Assembly: GCA_963797475.1 (NCBI GenBank)
Contig: CAWCPR010000001.1
Span: 1,116,001 to 1,180,000, forward strand
DNA from: CAWCPR01 sp963797475
Lineage (GTDB): Bacteria > Chloroflexota > Anaerolineae > Anaerolineales > UBA4823
Reading direction: 5' to 3'
DNA length: 64,000 bases
Shown here: one piece after another, positions 17,412 to 26,585 of the stretch
How the letters are laid out: every line of letters begins with the position of its first letter
Position numbering within the stretch: position 1 is the stretch's first letter
Notes under the pieces: generated by a model
The model's database searches: none
What the model was told of the DNA's origin: nothing
The model's input: only the letters and a program-made list of their open reading frames with translations
Position numbers and translations under genes: made by a program

Positions 17412-18581
17412 ATGAAACTCAGAATTGTCACCTTATTAGCCATTGTAGTGCTCGCCCTCAGCGCCTGTTCGGGCGGCGCCGGCGGTGGGAACACCATCAA
17501 GATCGGCGGCGGTTTCGCCCTGACAGGCGACGAATCCGCCCTGGATCTACCTGCAGCGAACGGCGCCAAGCTGGCAGCCGAAGAGATCAACGCTGCCGGT
17601 GGAGTGCTCGGCAAGCAGATCGACCTGATCTTGCGCGACAGCCAGTACAAGATGGACGTGACCGCCCAGATCGCCCAACAATTCGTCGAGCAGGATAAGG
17701 TCGTGGCCGCGGTTGGTTTCACCGACAGCGACTCCGTACTGGCCTTCGGCCCGATCATGGAGAAAGCCGGCATCCCATTTCTAACCGCCGGAGCGACCTC
17801 CCCCAAGCTGCCCAGCCAGATTGGCGAGGATATGTTCATGGCCTGCTTCGGCGATAACGTTCAGGCCGCAGCCGGGGCTGAATTCGCCAACCAGATGTTT
17901 GGCAAGACCACTTACCTGCTGTGGGACAAAGGAGTGGAGTACACCACCTTGCTGGGAGGCTATTTCAAAGATCGTTTCACCGAGTTAGGCGGCACGATCG
18001 TCCTGGAAGACCAGTACGACGATAATGCGACCGATTTCTCAGCCCAGATCGCCAAGGTCAAAGCCCTGCCCAACCAGCCGGATTTCTACTATATTTCCGC
18101 CATGCCCTACAACATCGGTACGGTGGTCAAGCAGTTCCGGGATGCCGGCCTGACCGGGCCGATTGTAGGCGGCGACGGCTACGACGATCCCTCCTGGATC
18201 CAATCGGTTGGCGCCGCTTCGGAGAATGTCTTCTTCACCACCCACGCCTTCAACGACCCGTCGAACCCGAGCCCGGCTTATGATAAGTTCTTCGAGGCGT
18301 ACAAAGCCAAGTACGGGCACGAACCCGAGAACGCCTTCGCTGCCCTTGGGTACGACTCCGTTTACCTGATGGCCGATGCGATCAAGCGGGCCGGCTCGAC
18401 CGACGCGGCCGCCATTCGCAATGCATTGGGGAATACCAAGGACTTCCCCGGCATTACCGGGAAGATCAACCTGGACGCAGCCACGCGCATCCCGCAGAAG
18501 GGCGTGACCATCATCGCCTTAAAAGGTGGTAACTACACCTTAGCATCCGAGGTCGTGCCGGAGAAAGTACCGGCTCCTTAG
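17412..18581 (+). CDS. Branched-chain amino acid-type substrate-binding lipoprotein (LivK-like)
   Basis: 389 residues, ribosome binding site AAGGAGAG at 17399-17406. The signal peptide MKLRIVTLLAIVVLALSAC ends in lipobox LSAC, so the mature protein is a lipid-anchored binding protein, as expected for a cell wall without a normal periplasm. The body is a Peripla_BP_6 domain: IKIGGGFALTGDESALDLPAANGAKLAAEEINAAGGVLGKQ and later VAAVGFTDSDSVLAFGPI. It captures the substrate for LivHM and the fused ATPase. The presence of ligase and amidohydrolase genes downstream suggests an amino or amide compound. Confidence 0.92.
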   Translation: MKLRIVTLLAIVVLALSACSGGAGGGNTIKIGGGFALTGDESALDLPAANGAKLAAEEINAAGGVLGKQIDLILRDSQYKMDVTAQIAQQFVEQDKVVAAVGFTDSDSVLAFGPIMEKAGIPFLTAGATSPKLPSQIGEDMFMACFGDNVQAAAGAEFANQMFGKTTYLLWDKGVEYTTLLGGYFKDRFTELGGTIVLEDQYDDNATDFSAQIAKVKALPNQPDFYYISAMPYNIGTVVKQFRDAGLTGPIVGGDGYDDPSWIQSVGAASENVFFTTHAFNDPSNPSPAYDKFFEAYKAKYGHEPENAFAALGYDSVYLMADAIKRAGSTDAAAIRNALGNTKDFPGITGKINLDAATRIPQKGVTIIALKGGNYTLASEVVPEKVPAP

Positions 18582-18606
18582 ATTGAAGCCCTCGCCCTAT
18601 CCCCGG

Positions 18607-18705
18607 CCCTTTCCCTCTCCCGGATTCGGGAGAGGGAAAGGGAGCAATCGATTTTTCACCTCTCCTGCCCGATTTCAGGAGAGACAAGGGGAGCAATCGA
18701 TTTTC
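18607..18705. repeat. Two hairpin-plus-tail repeat units after livK (possible terminator)
   Basis: First unit: perfect 16-bp stem CCCTTTCCCTCTCCCG (18607-18622), loop GATT, and its complement to 18642, then AGCAATCGATTTTT. Second unit: 8-bp stem CTCTCCTG (18660-18667), 8-nt loop, CAGGAGAG to 18683, then a tail with the same GGAGCAATCGATTTT. The units are diverged copies of one element of about 45-50 bp. The first could end transcription after livK in part, since a T run follows the stem at a distance. Confidence 0.75.
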
Positions 18706-18734
18706 CGCATTAAACCCTGAAAGGACACCTTGCG

Positions 18735-20123
18735 ATGACTTTTCAAGATCCCGCTGCAACTTTGGATCCCATCACCACCCTGGAGAAGAGTATCCAGGCG
18801 GATGAGGTCGAATTCATTCGCTTCGAGCAGACCGACACCCACGGCATCAGCCGCTCCAAGACGGTCCCGGCCCGTCACTTCCGCCACTTCGCTTCTCATG
18901 GTTTGAACTTTTTGCTGGGCCAGCTCGGCTTTGACGTTCAAGCCGGCGTGGCGCCGAACACCGGCTACCTGGAGGAGCGCGGCTTCCCCGATTCGCGCAT
19001 CTTTCCCGATTTCAGCACTTACACCCGCCTGCCCTGGGCAGACCAGACCGCCCGCATCTTGTGTGAGCCCCGTTTTCTAGACAGCAATCCGGCAATGGCG
19101 GCCCCCCGGGCCGTTGCCCGCAAGCTGCTCGGCGAGCTGGAGGGCCTGGGCTACCGTTTAAATTCCGGATACGAGTACGAGTTTTATCTGCTGCAGCGCC
19201 AGGACCAGCAACCGCCTTTTCAAGGGATCCAGATCTTTGCCACGCTGCGCAACAATTTCGACGAGGGCCTGGTTTACCAGATCCTGCGCGGCATGAGCCA
19301 GGTGGGAGTCGACATCATCACCTCCAACGCCGAGTACGGGCCGGGCCAGATGGAGATCAACTTCGCCCCGTCACTGGGGATTGCCGCGGCGGATAACGCC
19401 TTCACCTTCAAAAATGGGGTGAAAGAGATCTGCCAGCGCAGCGGCTATACGGCCTCTTTTATGACCAAACCGTACGGCGACCAGTCCGCGAACGGCTGCC
19501 ATTACCACCACAGCTTATTCGACATCCAAAGCGGGCAAAACGTTCTATCCAATCCGGATAACCCCCTGGAATTGAACGACATCTGCCGCTGGTGGGTTGG
19601 CGGGCAGATCCAGCACGCCCCGGCTCTGACCGCCCTGGTCTCGCCGACCGTGAACTGCGCCAAGCGCTACAAGCTGTATTCGTTCGCGCCAACCAACGCC
19701 ACCTGGGGGATCGAAAATCGGACGGTCGGCCTGCGCATCAAAGCGTTAAAAGGCGAAGGCGCCCATGTTGAGAACCGCCTGCCAGGCGGCGCATCGAATC
19801 CTTACCTGGTGATGGCTGGCGTGCTCGCAGCCGGACTGGACGGCCTGCGCAACCACACCGAACCGCCGGCCGCGGTCGAGGGGATTGCCTACGGGCTCAC
19901 CAATGTGGTGGACCTGCCGCAGCGCCTGGAGCAAGCTTTAGACGCGTTAGAAGGCGATGCGCCGCTGCTGGCCTCTTTGGGGGAGGAGTTCACGAAGCTG
20001 TTCATCGCCGTCAAGCGCCACGAGATCAAGAAAGCCCAGGCAGCCATCCCCGAATACGACCAACCCGGCTATTTGGAAGAGGTCACAGAATGGGAGCGAT
20101 CGGAGTTCTTTGAGTTCCTTTAG
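18735..20123 (+). CDS. Glutamine synthetase-family ligase (gamma-glutamyl amide/amine type)
   Basis: 462 residues with ribosome binding site AAAGGA. It has the beta-grasp N-terminal part (EVEFIRFEQTDTHGISRSKTV) and the glutamine synthetase catalytic barrel: NAEYGPGQMEINF, MTKPYGDQSANGCHYHHSLFD (metal and ammonia-site region), ENRTVGLRIK, and LPGGASNPYLVMAGVLAAGLDGL. By family it ligates glutamate to ammonia or to an amine using ATP. Its place in a cluster with a second copy, an M20 peptidase and a FluG-type amidohydrolase argues for gamma-glutamylation of an imported amine rather than ordinary nitrogen assimilation. This role is inference. Confidence 0.85.
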   Translation: MTFQDPAATLDPITTLEKSIQADEVEFIRFEQTDTHGISRSKTVPARHFRHFASHGLNFLLGQLGFDVQAGVAPNTGYLEERGFPDSRIFPDFSTYTRLPWADQTARILCEPRFLDSNPAMAAPRAVARKLLGELEGLGYRLNSGYEYEFYLLQRQDQQPPFQGIQIFATLRNNFDEGLVYQILRGMSQVGVDIITSNAEYGPGQMEINFAPSLGIAAADNAFTFKNGVKEICQRSGYTASFMTKPYGDQSANGCHYHHSLFDIQSGQNVLSNPDNPLELNDICRWWVGGQIQHAPALTALVSPTVNCAKRYKLYSFAPTNATWGIENRTVGLRIKALKGEGAHVENRLPGGASNPYLVMAGVLAAGLDGLRNHTEPPAAVEGIAYGLTNVVDLPQRLEQALDALEGDAPLLASLGEEFTKLFIAVKRHEIKKAQAAIPEYDQPGYLEEVTEWERSEFFEFL

Positions 20124-20159
20124 CGAGTCCAACCTGTTTCGAAGGAGGAGGACGGAACC

Positions 20160-21543
20160 ATGTCGACCACAGCCGCAGAGCAAGCCCAAACTCAAATCGA
20201 CCGCCTGGTCTCCACCGCCGAGGAGGCCGGGGTGCGCCTGGTCCGCTTCCTTTACACGGATAACGGCGGTGTGACACGCGGCAAAGCCACGAACATCAAA
20301 TTCCTGCGCAATCGCCTCACCGACGGGATCGGCCTGACCGTGGCAATGCAAGCCATGAACATGCTCGACCAGCTCGCGGCCGTCGACGGAATGGGGCCGG
20401 TCGGCGAGATCCGCCTGGTGCCCGACCCGGCTACCTTTGTAATCCTGCCCTACGCGCCCAGGTCGGCTGCGATGACGGTGGATATGCTCAAGCTGGATGG
20501 GGAGCCCTGGGAGGCCTGCCCGCGCACTTTCCTCAAACGCCAGATCGCCGCCTGCGCCGCCGAGGGCTTTTCCGTCCAGGCGTCCTTCGAAGTCGAGTTC
20601 ACCTTGGCGACCAAAAACCCGGACGGCGACATTCACGCCGCTGGACGAGAGCCTATGTTTCTCGGGGGTCGGGATGACCACGGCTGCCCTGGTGATGGAT
20701 GCGATCCTCGCCGCGTTGGAAGCCCAGGGGCTCGAGATCGACCAGTATTACCCTGAGCTAGGCCACGGGCAGCAGGAATTGCCCATCCGCCATGCCCCTG
20801 CGCTGGCAGCGGCCGACCGCCAGGTGCTCTACCGGGAGACCGTGCGCAATGTCGCCTACCAGCATGGAATGTACGCCTCGCTTGCCCCGAAGCCTTTCCC
20901 CGATCAGGCCGGAAACGGGGCGCATGTGCACTTCAGCCTGTGGGACCAGGATGGCAAGACGAACCTGATGTTCGATCCGGGCGACCGCTACGGTTTCAGC
21001 CAATTAGGATATCATTTTATCGCCGGCGTTTTGGAGCACCTGCCGGCGCTGCTTGCGCTGACCTGTCCCAGCTACAACTCGTACCGCCGCTTGCAACCGC
21101 ACTTTTGGAGCTCAGCCTACACCGCCTGGGGACCGGATAACCGCGAAGGAGCGGTCCGGCTGCCCTCCCAATTCCGCTCGGACCGGGCTGCCTCCACCAA
21201 CGCCGAGCTGAAAGCCGCCGATTCGTCTGCAAACCCCTACCTGTCCCTGGGCGGTCTGCTGGCTGCCGGCCTGGATGGAGTGAGACGCAAGCTGGCGCCC
21301 GGAGATGCAACCCTCATCGACCCGGGAAATTACAGCGATGCCGAGCGCGAGCGCCTGGGGATCCGCCGCTTCCCGTCCAATCTCAAAGAAGCCCTCGACA
21401 ACCTTGAAAATGACCCGGTCTTAATGGATGCTCTGGGGCCGCTCCTGGCGAAATCCTTCCTGGCTGTAAAGAGGCTCGAGTGGCAGTCTTTTAGCCAGGC
21501 TGACGAGGCTTATGAGATCAAGCGCCACTTCTGGGTTTTCTGA
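20160..21543 (+). pseudogene. Second glutamine synthetase-family ligase, split by one frameshift
   Basis: The first frame (from ATG 20160, AAGGAGGAGG ribosome binding site) gives TAEEAGVRLVRFLYTDNGGVTRGK through FEVEFTLATKNPDGDI. The sequence then continues one frame over as TPLDESLCFSGVGMTTAALVMDAI to the end at 21543 (HFWVF). The break is at about 20631-20640; removing one base joins the frames into an uninterrupted 460-residue protein, normal for the family. The later part keeps the catalytic segments, such as LAPKPFPDQAGNGAHVHFSLWD and SANPYLSLGGLLAAGLDGV. Both sides look fully conserved, so a base error in the assembly is more likely than decay. If real, the gene is dead. It lies 36 bp after the first ligase; the two may act on different amines or form one complex. 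Confidence 0.85.
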
Positions 21544-21639
21544 GCAGCGCTCGGAATGGATTAGAAGTCCTCGCATTCTGCGCCGCATCTTGCGCCGCTG
21601 GAGCAACCGGCCAGGCGTTCGATCTTGATTCGACCTAAC

Positions 21640-22836
21640 ATGTCAAACGAGACCGCGTTTATCTCGAAAAGCTTCGAGCCAATCCTGCAAGACTTACGCG
21701 CCCTGGTGAGTGTGGACTGCGGCAGCCTTAACAAAGCCGGGGTAGATCGCGTGGGCGCCTGGGTGGGCGAGCGCTGCGCTGGCTGGGGTTGGACGGTACA
21801 AAGGATCCCGCAGATCGAGTATGGCGACCTGTGGGCGGTGCATTTGCACGGCCAGGGCCGCGGCCGGATCCTGCTCTTGGGCCACCTGGATACCGTCTAT
21901 CCGGACGGGACCGCCGCCGCACGCCCGGTGCGCTTCGAAGGCGAGAAGCTGCTCGGACCGGGTGTTTGCGACATGAAAGGCGGCCTGTTGGTCGGCTTAT
22001 ACGCTTTACGCGCCTTGCAGCAGTCCGGGTTTAGCGACTTCGAACAGTTCACGTTCTTTTTTAACAGCGAGGAGGAGGTCAGCTCGCCCGTCTCGAAACC
22101 CGCTTACCTGGCGCAGGCGCAGGCTGCGGACGCGGCCCTGGTGCTCGAAGCGGCGCGCCCCAACGGCGACATCGTCAGCGCTCGCAAGGGTTCCGGCACC
22201 TACCGGCTCTACGTCACAGGGCGCTCGGCTCACGCCGGGGTTGAGCCCGAGAAGGGCATCAATGCTGTGGTCGAGCTCTCGCAGCGCATCCTGGCCCTAC
22301 AAAGCTTAAACGGGATCGCCGCGGGGATAACCGTTAACCCGACGACGGTCGCCGGTGGGACGGTCTCAAATTCCATCCCCGACTCCGCCTGGGTAGATAT
22401 CGATGTGCGCGCCAGCGACCAGGACGGCGCGGCCCTGGCCCACCGGGCCCTATTGGACCTGGCTGGGCAGCCACCCAGCGTCCCCGGCGCCCAGGTCCGG
22501 CTGGAGGGGGAGTTCACATTCCCTCCCATGGAACGCACCCCGGCGGTCGCCTTCCTGGCGCAGCTCGCCAAAGAGTTGGCCCAGGCGCTCGGATTCCAGG
22601 TTGGCGAGGCCTTCACCGGCGGCGCCTCGGATGCCAGCAACATCGCTGCGTTGGGTGTGCCCGTCCTGGATGGGCTTGGCCCAGTCGGGGGCATGGATCA
22701 CAGCCCGGACGAATACATCCTGCCTGCCAGCATTCTGCCGCGCACGGCCATGCTTGCCGGGCTGATTCGCCGCATCCTGGCCGCACGCCAGCAGTTGGCA
22801 GCCTTGAGAAATCCGTCTGCCGGAAAACAACCTTAG
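21640..22836 (+). CDS. M20 family carboxypeptidase (carboxypeptidase G2-like)
   Basis: 398 residues from ATG 21640; a TTG at 21625 in frame is an alternative. Zinc ligands of the M20 family are visible: H in LLLGHLDTVYPDG, D in GPGVCDMKGG, E-E in NSEEEVSS, E in LVLEAARPNGD, and H in GGMDHSPDEY. The dimerisation domain starts near RSAHAGVEPEKGINAV. The nearest known type is glutamate carboxypeptidase (CPG2), which removes C-terminal glutamate from folate-like amides. In this cluster it could release glutamate from a gamma-glutamyl product made by the two ligases. No signal peptide is present, so it is cytoplasmic. Confidence 0.88.
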   Translation: MSNETAFISKSFEPILQDLRALVSVDCGSLNKAGVDRVGAWVGERCAGWGWTVQRIPQIEYGDLWAVHLHGQGRGRILLLGHLDTVYPDGTAAARPVRFEGEKLLGPGVCDMKGGLLVGLYALRALQQSGFSDFEQFTFFFNSEEEVSSPVSKPAYLAQAQAADAALVLEAARPNGDIVSARKGSGTYRLYVTGRSAHAGVEPEKGINAVVELSQRILALQSLNGIAAGITVNPTTVAGGTVSNSIPDSAWVDIDVRASDQDGAALAHRALLDLAGQPPSVPGAQVRLEGEFTFPPMERTPAVAFLAQLAKELAQALGFQVGEAFTGGASDASNIAALGVPVLDGLGPVGGMDHSPDEYILPASILPRTAMLAGLIRRILAARQQLAALRNPSAGKQP

Positions 22837-22842
22837 AGGATC

Positions 22843-22882
22843 CGCCAAGCAATCGAAAGAGGCGCCAAGCGATCGAAAGAGG
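22843..22882 (+). repeat. Tandem 20-bp repeat carrying the ribosome binding site
   Basis: Copies 22843-22862 (CGCCAAGCAATCGAAAGAGG) and 22863-22882 (CGCCAAGCGATCGAAAGAGG) differ at one base. Each ends in GAAAGAGG, and the second serves as the ribosome binding site of the amidohydrolase at 22888. It looks like a recent local duplication. Confidence 0.85.
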
Positions 22883-22887
22883 CTCCG

Positions 22888-24021
22888 ATGGATTTATCCG
22901 CCATCCCGATCATCGACCACCATACCCATTCCCTGCTGCGCGAAAGCGGTCCGTTTAACCTGACCGCTTTCCAAAGTTTCTTTACCGAAGCGGAAGACCC
23001 GCGCATTCACGCCAATTACGCCGGTCAGACCCTGTTCTTCCGCTGGGCGATCAAGGAATTGGCGGCTTATTTTGGCTGTGAAACGTCGCCAGAAGCGGTC
23101 CTGGCTGCCCGCAATTCTGTGCCGCCCAATGAGCTGGCGCAGCGCATGTTCCGGGACGCCAATCTGGCCGTTTTGATCGTCGATTACGGCTTCGGCACAG
23201 CCGGCAACCTGACGCCGGATGAGCTGCAGGCCTGCCTGCCATGCCGGATCGAACGCCTGCTGCGCCTGGAAACCCTGGCGCAAGACCTGATCCTGGCCCA
23301 CGACAGCTACGACCGCTTCCTGGAAGCGTTTACAGCCAGCGTAGAGAAGGCGCGCCCCAGCGGGCATGTCGGCTTGAAGAGCATCATCGCCTACCGGACC
23401 GGCCTGGCGATCCAGGAATGGAGCCCGGATGAAGCCCGCCAGGCGTTTCAGCGGGCCAGGGCGCTCGCCGCCAGGGATGGTAAAGTGCGCCTGGCCGATA
23501 AACCGCTCAACGATGTCCTTGTCTTGCGCGCCCTCGAGATCGCCCAGCGCGAGCGGCTGCCGGTCCAATTCCACACTGGCTTTGGCGACCCGGACGTCGA
23601 TTTGCTGCTGGCCAATCCACTCCACCTGCGTCCCCTGCTGCAAAGCCAGCGTTTTACTGACGTGCCATTTGTGCTGCTGCACGCAGCTTATCCTTACACC
23701 CGCGAGTTAAGCTACCTGGCTTCGGTGTACGCCAACGTGTTTATGGACATTTCCCTGGCAATCCCTTATTTGGCCGCGGATATCCCTACACTGGTGCGGA
23801 CCAGCCTCAGCCTGGCGCCGACCAGCAAGGTCCTGTTTTCCACGGACGCCTACAGCATCCCGGAGATCTTCTGGATCGCCGCCCGTTGGGGGCGTTGGGG
23901 GATCGGCGCTGCGTTGGATGGCTGGCTGGAGGGCGGCATGATCTCGCCGGGCGAAGCAGACGAAATCGCCCGCCAATTGCTACATGGCAACGCGCAATCC
24001 GTTTACGGGATCGAGCTATGA
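22888..24021 (+). CDS. FluG-type amidohydrolase
   Basis: 377 residues. The start IPIIDHHTHSLL has the HxH metal motif of amidohydrolases. Later come GLKSIIAYRTGL (Lys that may be carboxylated), LPVQFHTGFGDPDVDLL, FVLLHAAYPYTRELSYLA and FSTDAYSIPEIFW (Asp ligand). This arrangement matches the N-terminal amidohydrolase half of fungal FluG, whose C-terminal half is a glutamine synthetase-like domain. Here the two halves are separate genes in one operon. It probably hydrolyses the amide product of the ligases or a related amide. A strong terminator follows at 24087. Confidence 0.85.
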   Translation: MDLSAIPIIDHHTHSLLRESGPFNLTAFQSFFTEAEDPRIHANYAGQTLFFRWAIKELAAYFGCETSPEAVLAARNSVPPNELAQRMFRDANLAVLIVDYGFGTAGNLTPDELQACLPCRIERLLRLETLAQDLILAHDSYDRFLEAFTASVEKARPSGHVGLKSIIAYRTGLAIQEWSPDEARQAFQRARALAARDGKVRLADKPLNDVLVLRALEIAQRERLPVQFHTGFGDPDVDLLLANPLHLRPLLQSQRFTDVPFVLLHAAYPYTRELSYLASVYANVFMDISLAIPYLAADIPTLVRTSLSLAPTSKVLFSTDAYSIPEIFWIAARWGRWGIGAALDGWLEGGMISPGEADEIARQLLHGNAQSVYGIEL

Positions 24022-24086
24022 ATTTGTCCCAGGCGGAAAAATCCTGCGACCGGCTTGCGCAAAAACCTGCCCACCTGACCAGTGCA

Positions 24087-24117
24087 GAACTCCCCCAGAG
24101 ATGGGGGAGTTCTTTTT
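24087..24117 (+). terminator. Rho-independent terminator after the amidohydrolase
   Basis: Perfect 10-bp stem GAACTCCCCC / GGGGGAGTTC (24087-24096 and 24103-24112), loop AGAGAT, followed by TTTTT. It closes the liv/ligase operon and insulates the serine hydrolase gene. Confidence 0.93.
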
Positions 24118-24181
24118 CAAATTGTTCTAGGATAGAAGTGTAGGAAATCCTGGTTGTTCATTCCATTTCCGGGAGGCATCT

Positions 24182-25651
24182 GTGAAATCCATTGCCAATT
24201 TTGTTATTCTCGTCGCTTTACTGGCCCTGCCAGTTGCAGCCTTTGCCGCACCGCCTGAAAAGCCTTCCGCTGAGATTAACCTCATCGCAATCGATAGCTA
24301 CATTTCAGCCCAGATGGAAAAACATGGCCTGAAGGGCGTGGCGTTGGCGATCACCCAGGATGATGCAGTCCTCTACCTCAAGGGCTACGGCACTTCCGGC
24401 GCCGGTCGTGAGATGAGCGCCCAAACCCCGATGTACATCGGCTCACAAAGCAAATCCTTCACTGCCCTGGCCGTCGCACAGCTCGCCGAACAAGGCAAGA
24501 TCGAATTAAACGCCCCAGTACAGGCCTATATCCCGTGGTTCAAGGTCGCCGAGGCGGATGCAACGCAAAAAATCACCGTCTACCACCTGCTGCACCACCT
24601 GAGCGGCCTTTCCGAGTCCGGTTTCACCACCAGTTTGCCCGAAAACGCCAGCAACGAAGACGCCGTGCGCGCCCTGGCCTCGGCGCGGATCACCGCTCCG
24701 GTTGGAGCCAAATTCCAGTATTTCAACGTGGGTTACGACGTGCTCGCCGTCGTCGTCGAAGCTGTGAGCGGGCAAACCTACGAAGAATATCTGCAAGATC
24801 ACATCCTGGCCCCGCTCGACATGGCCCACACCTACACGCATCCCACCCTCGCCCGCGAGGACGGCCTATCGCAGGGCTACAGCCGCTTCTTTGGTTTCAC
24901 AGTTCCCCAGCGCCAACCGCACCGCATTTTCGAAGTCAGCGCCGGCTACATCATCTCCACCGCCGAGGACATGGCCCATTTTGCTATTGCCATGAACAAC
25001 GATGGCGTCTACAACGGCCGGCGCCTGCTGTCCTCCGAGTGGATGCGCAAGCTCTTCACCCCCGTTCAAGGCTACGGCATGGGCTGGTTTGTAGAGCCAG
25101 GCCACATCTATCACGGCGGCGCCAACGAGACCTTTAAGACCTTCGTCGACCTGTACCCGCAAAAAGATTTGGGCATCGTCCTGTTGATCAACCAGGGGTA
25201 CATGCTGGATCATTTCATCTCGGCAACCCAGGTCTTTAATGGCGTCTCCAGCCTGGCGCTTGGCAATGACCCGCCGCAAGTACAGACCGGCTGGTCGGTA
25301 AAATGGATTGGGTGGGGCATCCTGGCGCTCGTCTTGGGTCTGGTTCTACTGCATACTCACAACTTTTTGGCCTTGCGCGGCTGGTGTGCACACGCTCGCA
25401 ACTGGACGACCGCCAAAGTCGTATGGGACGTAACGATCAGCTTCCTCATCCCCACGCTCATTCTTATCGTAGTCTTCTCGCAGATTAAAGGCTTTTTCAC
25501 CTACCGTTTCAATTTCACCTACCAGCTTATGACTATGTTCACCGCCCTCACGGACATCAGCATACTGATGCTTGTCGGCAGTGTGCCTGATTATCTACAA
25601 GGCTTTATCAAGCTCTCCTGGTTGTTGTCGGGTAAGACACGCCAGGCATGA
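24182..25651 (+). CDS. Serine hydrolase of the beta-lactamase/PBP class C family with C-terminal membrane segments
   Basis: 489 residues, GTG start with GGGAGG upstream. A signal peptide ends near AAFAAPP. The catalytic motifs of class C beta-lactamase-like proteins are present: S88-x-x-K91 (GSQSKSF), Y180-F-N182, and HGG near residue 315 in place of KTG. The C-terminal 120 residues hold about three hydrophobic segments (WIGWGILALVLGLVLL, VTISFLIPTLILIVVF, MTMFTALTDISILMLVG), so the enzyme is tethered to the membrane with its catalytic domain outside. Its function may be peptidase or esterase on cell-envelope or D-amino acid peptides. True beta-lactamase activity is not implied. Confidence 0.87.
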   Translation: MKSIANFVILVALLALPVAAFAAPPEKPSAEINLIAIDSYISAQMEKHGLKGVALAITQDDAVLYLKGYGTSGAGREMSAQTPMYIGSQSKSFTALAVAQLAEQGKIELNAPVQAYIPWFKVAEADATQKITVYHLLHHLSGLSESGFTTSLPENASNEDAVRALASARITAPVGAKFQYFNVGYDVLAVVVEAVSGQTYEEYLQDHILAPLDMAHTYTHPTLAREDGLSQGYSRFFGFTVPQRQPHRIFEVSAGYIISTAEDMAHFAIAMNNDGVYNGRRLLSSEWMRKLFTPVQGYGMGWFVEPGHIYHGGANETFKTFVDLYPQKDLGIVLLINQGYMLDHFISATQVFNGVSSLALGNDPPQVQTGWSVKWIGWGILALVLGLVLLHTHNFLALRGWCAHARNWTTAKVVWDVTISFLIPTLILIVVFSQIKGFFTYRFNFTYQLMTMFTALTDISILMLVGSVPDYLQGFIKLSWLLSGKTRQA

Positions 25652-25671
25652 TCAATCTGAAAGGTCCAACT

Positions 25672-26526
25672 ATGAAAACAACTCCCCGCTATCCTTCAGC
25701 TTTTGTTTTTTTTGGCCTCACGTACGCTATATCCTGGCTGATCTGGATCCCGCTGGCGCTGTCGCGCCTGGGATGGGGTCCTTTCCATATCCCCGAAGGC
25801 GCCAGTAATGTCGTACGCCTGTTGGGGGTGCTGGGGCCGGCAACTGCCGCGATCTTACTTTCAGCCTTTACCGGCGGACGGAAAGCGGTCGGGGCGCTTT
25901 TGGGACGCTTGAAGATCTGGCGGGTTGGCTGGGGCTGGTGGGCGGCGGTGGCGCTCTTTCCACCCGTCTTGCTCGGAGCGACCGCGCTGCTTTACAACGC
26001 ATTCGGCGGCAATCCCAGGCTGGCGACCGTCGGCCAGGACCTGGCCGGGGGCTTTATCTTCCAGGTCGTGGTCCTGGCAATTGCGACCCTCGGCGAGGAA
26101 ATTGGCTGGCGAGGCCTGGCTCTGCCGACGCTGCTGAAAGACCGCACTGCGCTTTCGGCCAGCCTGGTCTTAGGCGTGATTTGGGTAGTGTGGCACCTGC
26201 CATTCTGGGCCTTGCAAGATACATTCAACCAATATGGGCTGGGCTACTGGCTGCTCAACCTACTCAGCATCCTGCCGATGACGATCTATATCACCTGGAT
26301 ATTCAACCATACCCGCGGCAGCATCCTGCTGGCGGCAGCATTTCACCTGTCCTACAATATCGTCAATGTGGCGGTCGTCCAGGTCACCCTTTTAATAACC
26401 CCCTACATCCTTTTAATCGCCCTGCAATGGATGGTTGCGATCCTGCTGCTATGGCGCTATGGGCCCGAAACCTTAACCCGTTCGCCCCAAGCCGGCCAGC
26501 CTCAATTCCGACTTGAAAGCCGTTGA
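25672..26526 (+). CDS. CPBP family intramembrane protease (second copy)
   Basis: 284 residues from ATG 25672 (AAAGG upstream); an ATG at 25648 overlaps the previous stop as ATGA and would add eight residues. Motifs are GEEIGWRGLALPTLL, WVVWHLPFW and HLSYNIVNV, as in CPBP/Abi membrane proteases. Seven to eight hydrophobic segments are visible. It is translationally linked to the serine hydrolase gene, so the two may process the same envelope peptide. It is similar in layout to the CPBP gene at 11160 but is clearly a different paralogue. Confidence 0.85.
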   Translation: MKTTPRYPSAFVFFGLTYAISWLIWIPLALSRLGWGPFHIPEGASNVVRLLGVLGPATAAILLSAFTGGRKAVGALLGRLKIWRVGWGWWAAVALFPPVLLGATALLYNAFGGNPRLATVGQDLAGGFIFQVVVLAIATLGEEIGWRGLALPTLLKDRTALSASLVLGVIWVVWHLPFWALQDTFNQYGLGYWLLNLLSILPMTIYITWIFNHTRGSILLAAAFHLSYNIVNVAVVQVTLLITPYILLIALQWMVAILLLWRYGPETLTRSPQAGQPQFRLESR

Positions 26527-26585
26527 AAACACGCCAGCTCGGAGGTGCAGCAGGCAAACTCCTGCGGGCCGGCTGAACTCCCGGT

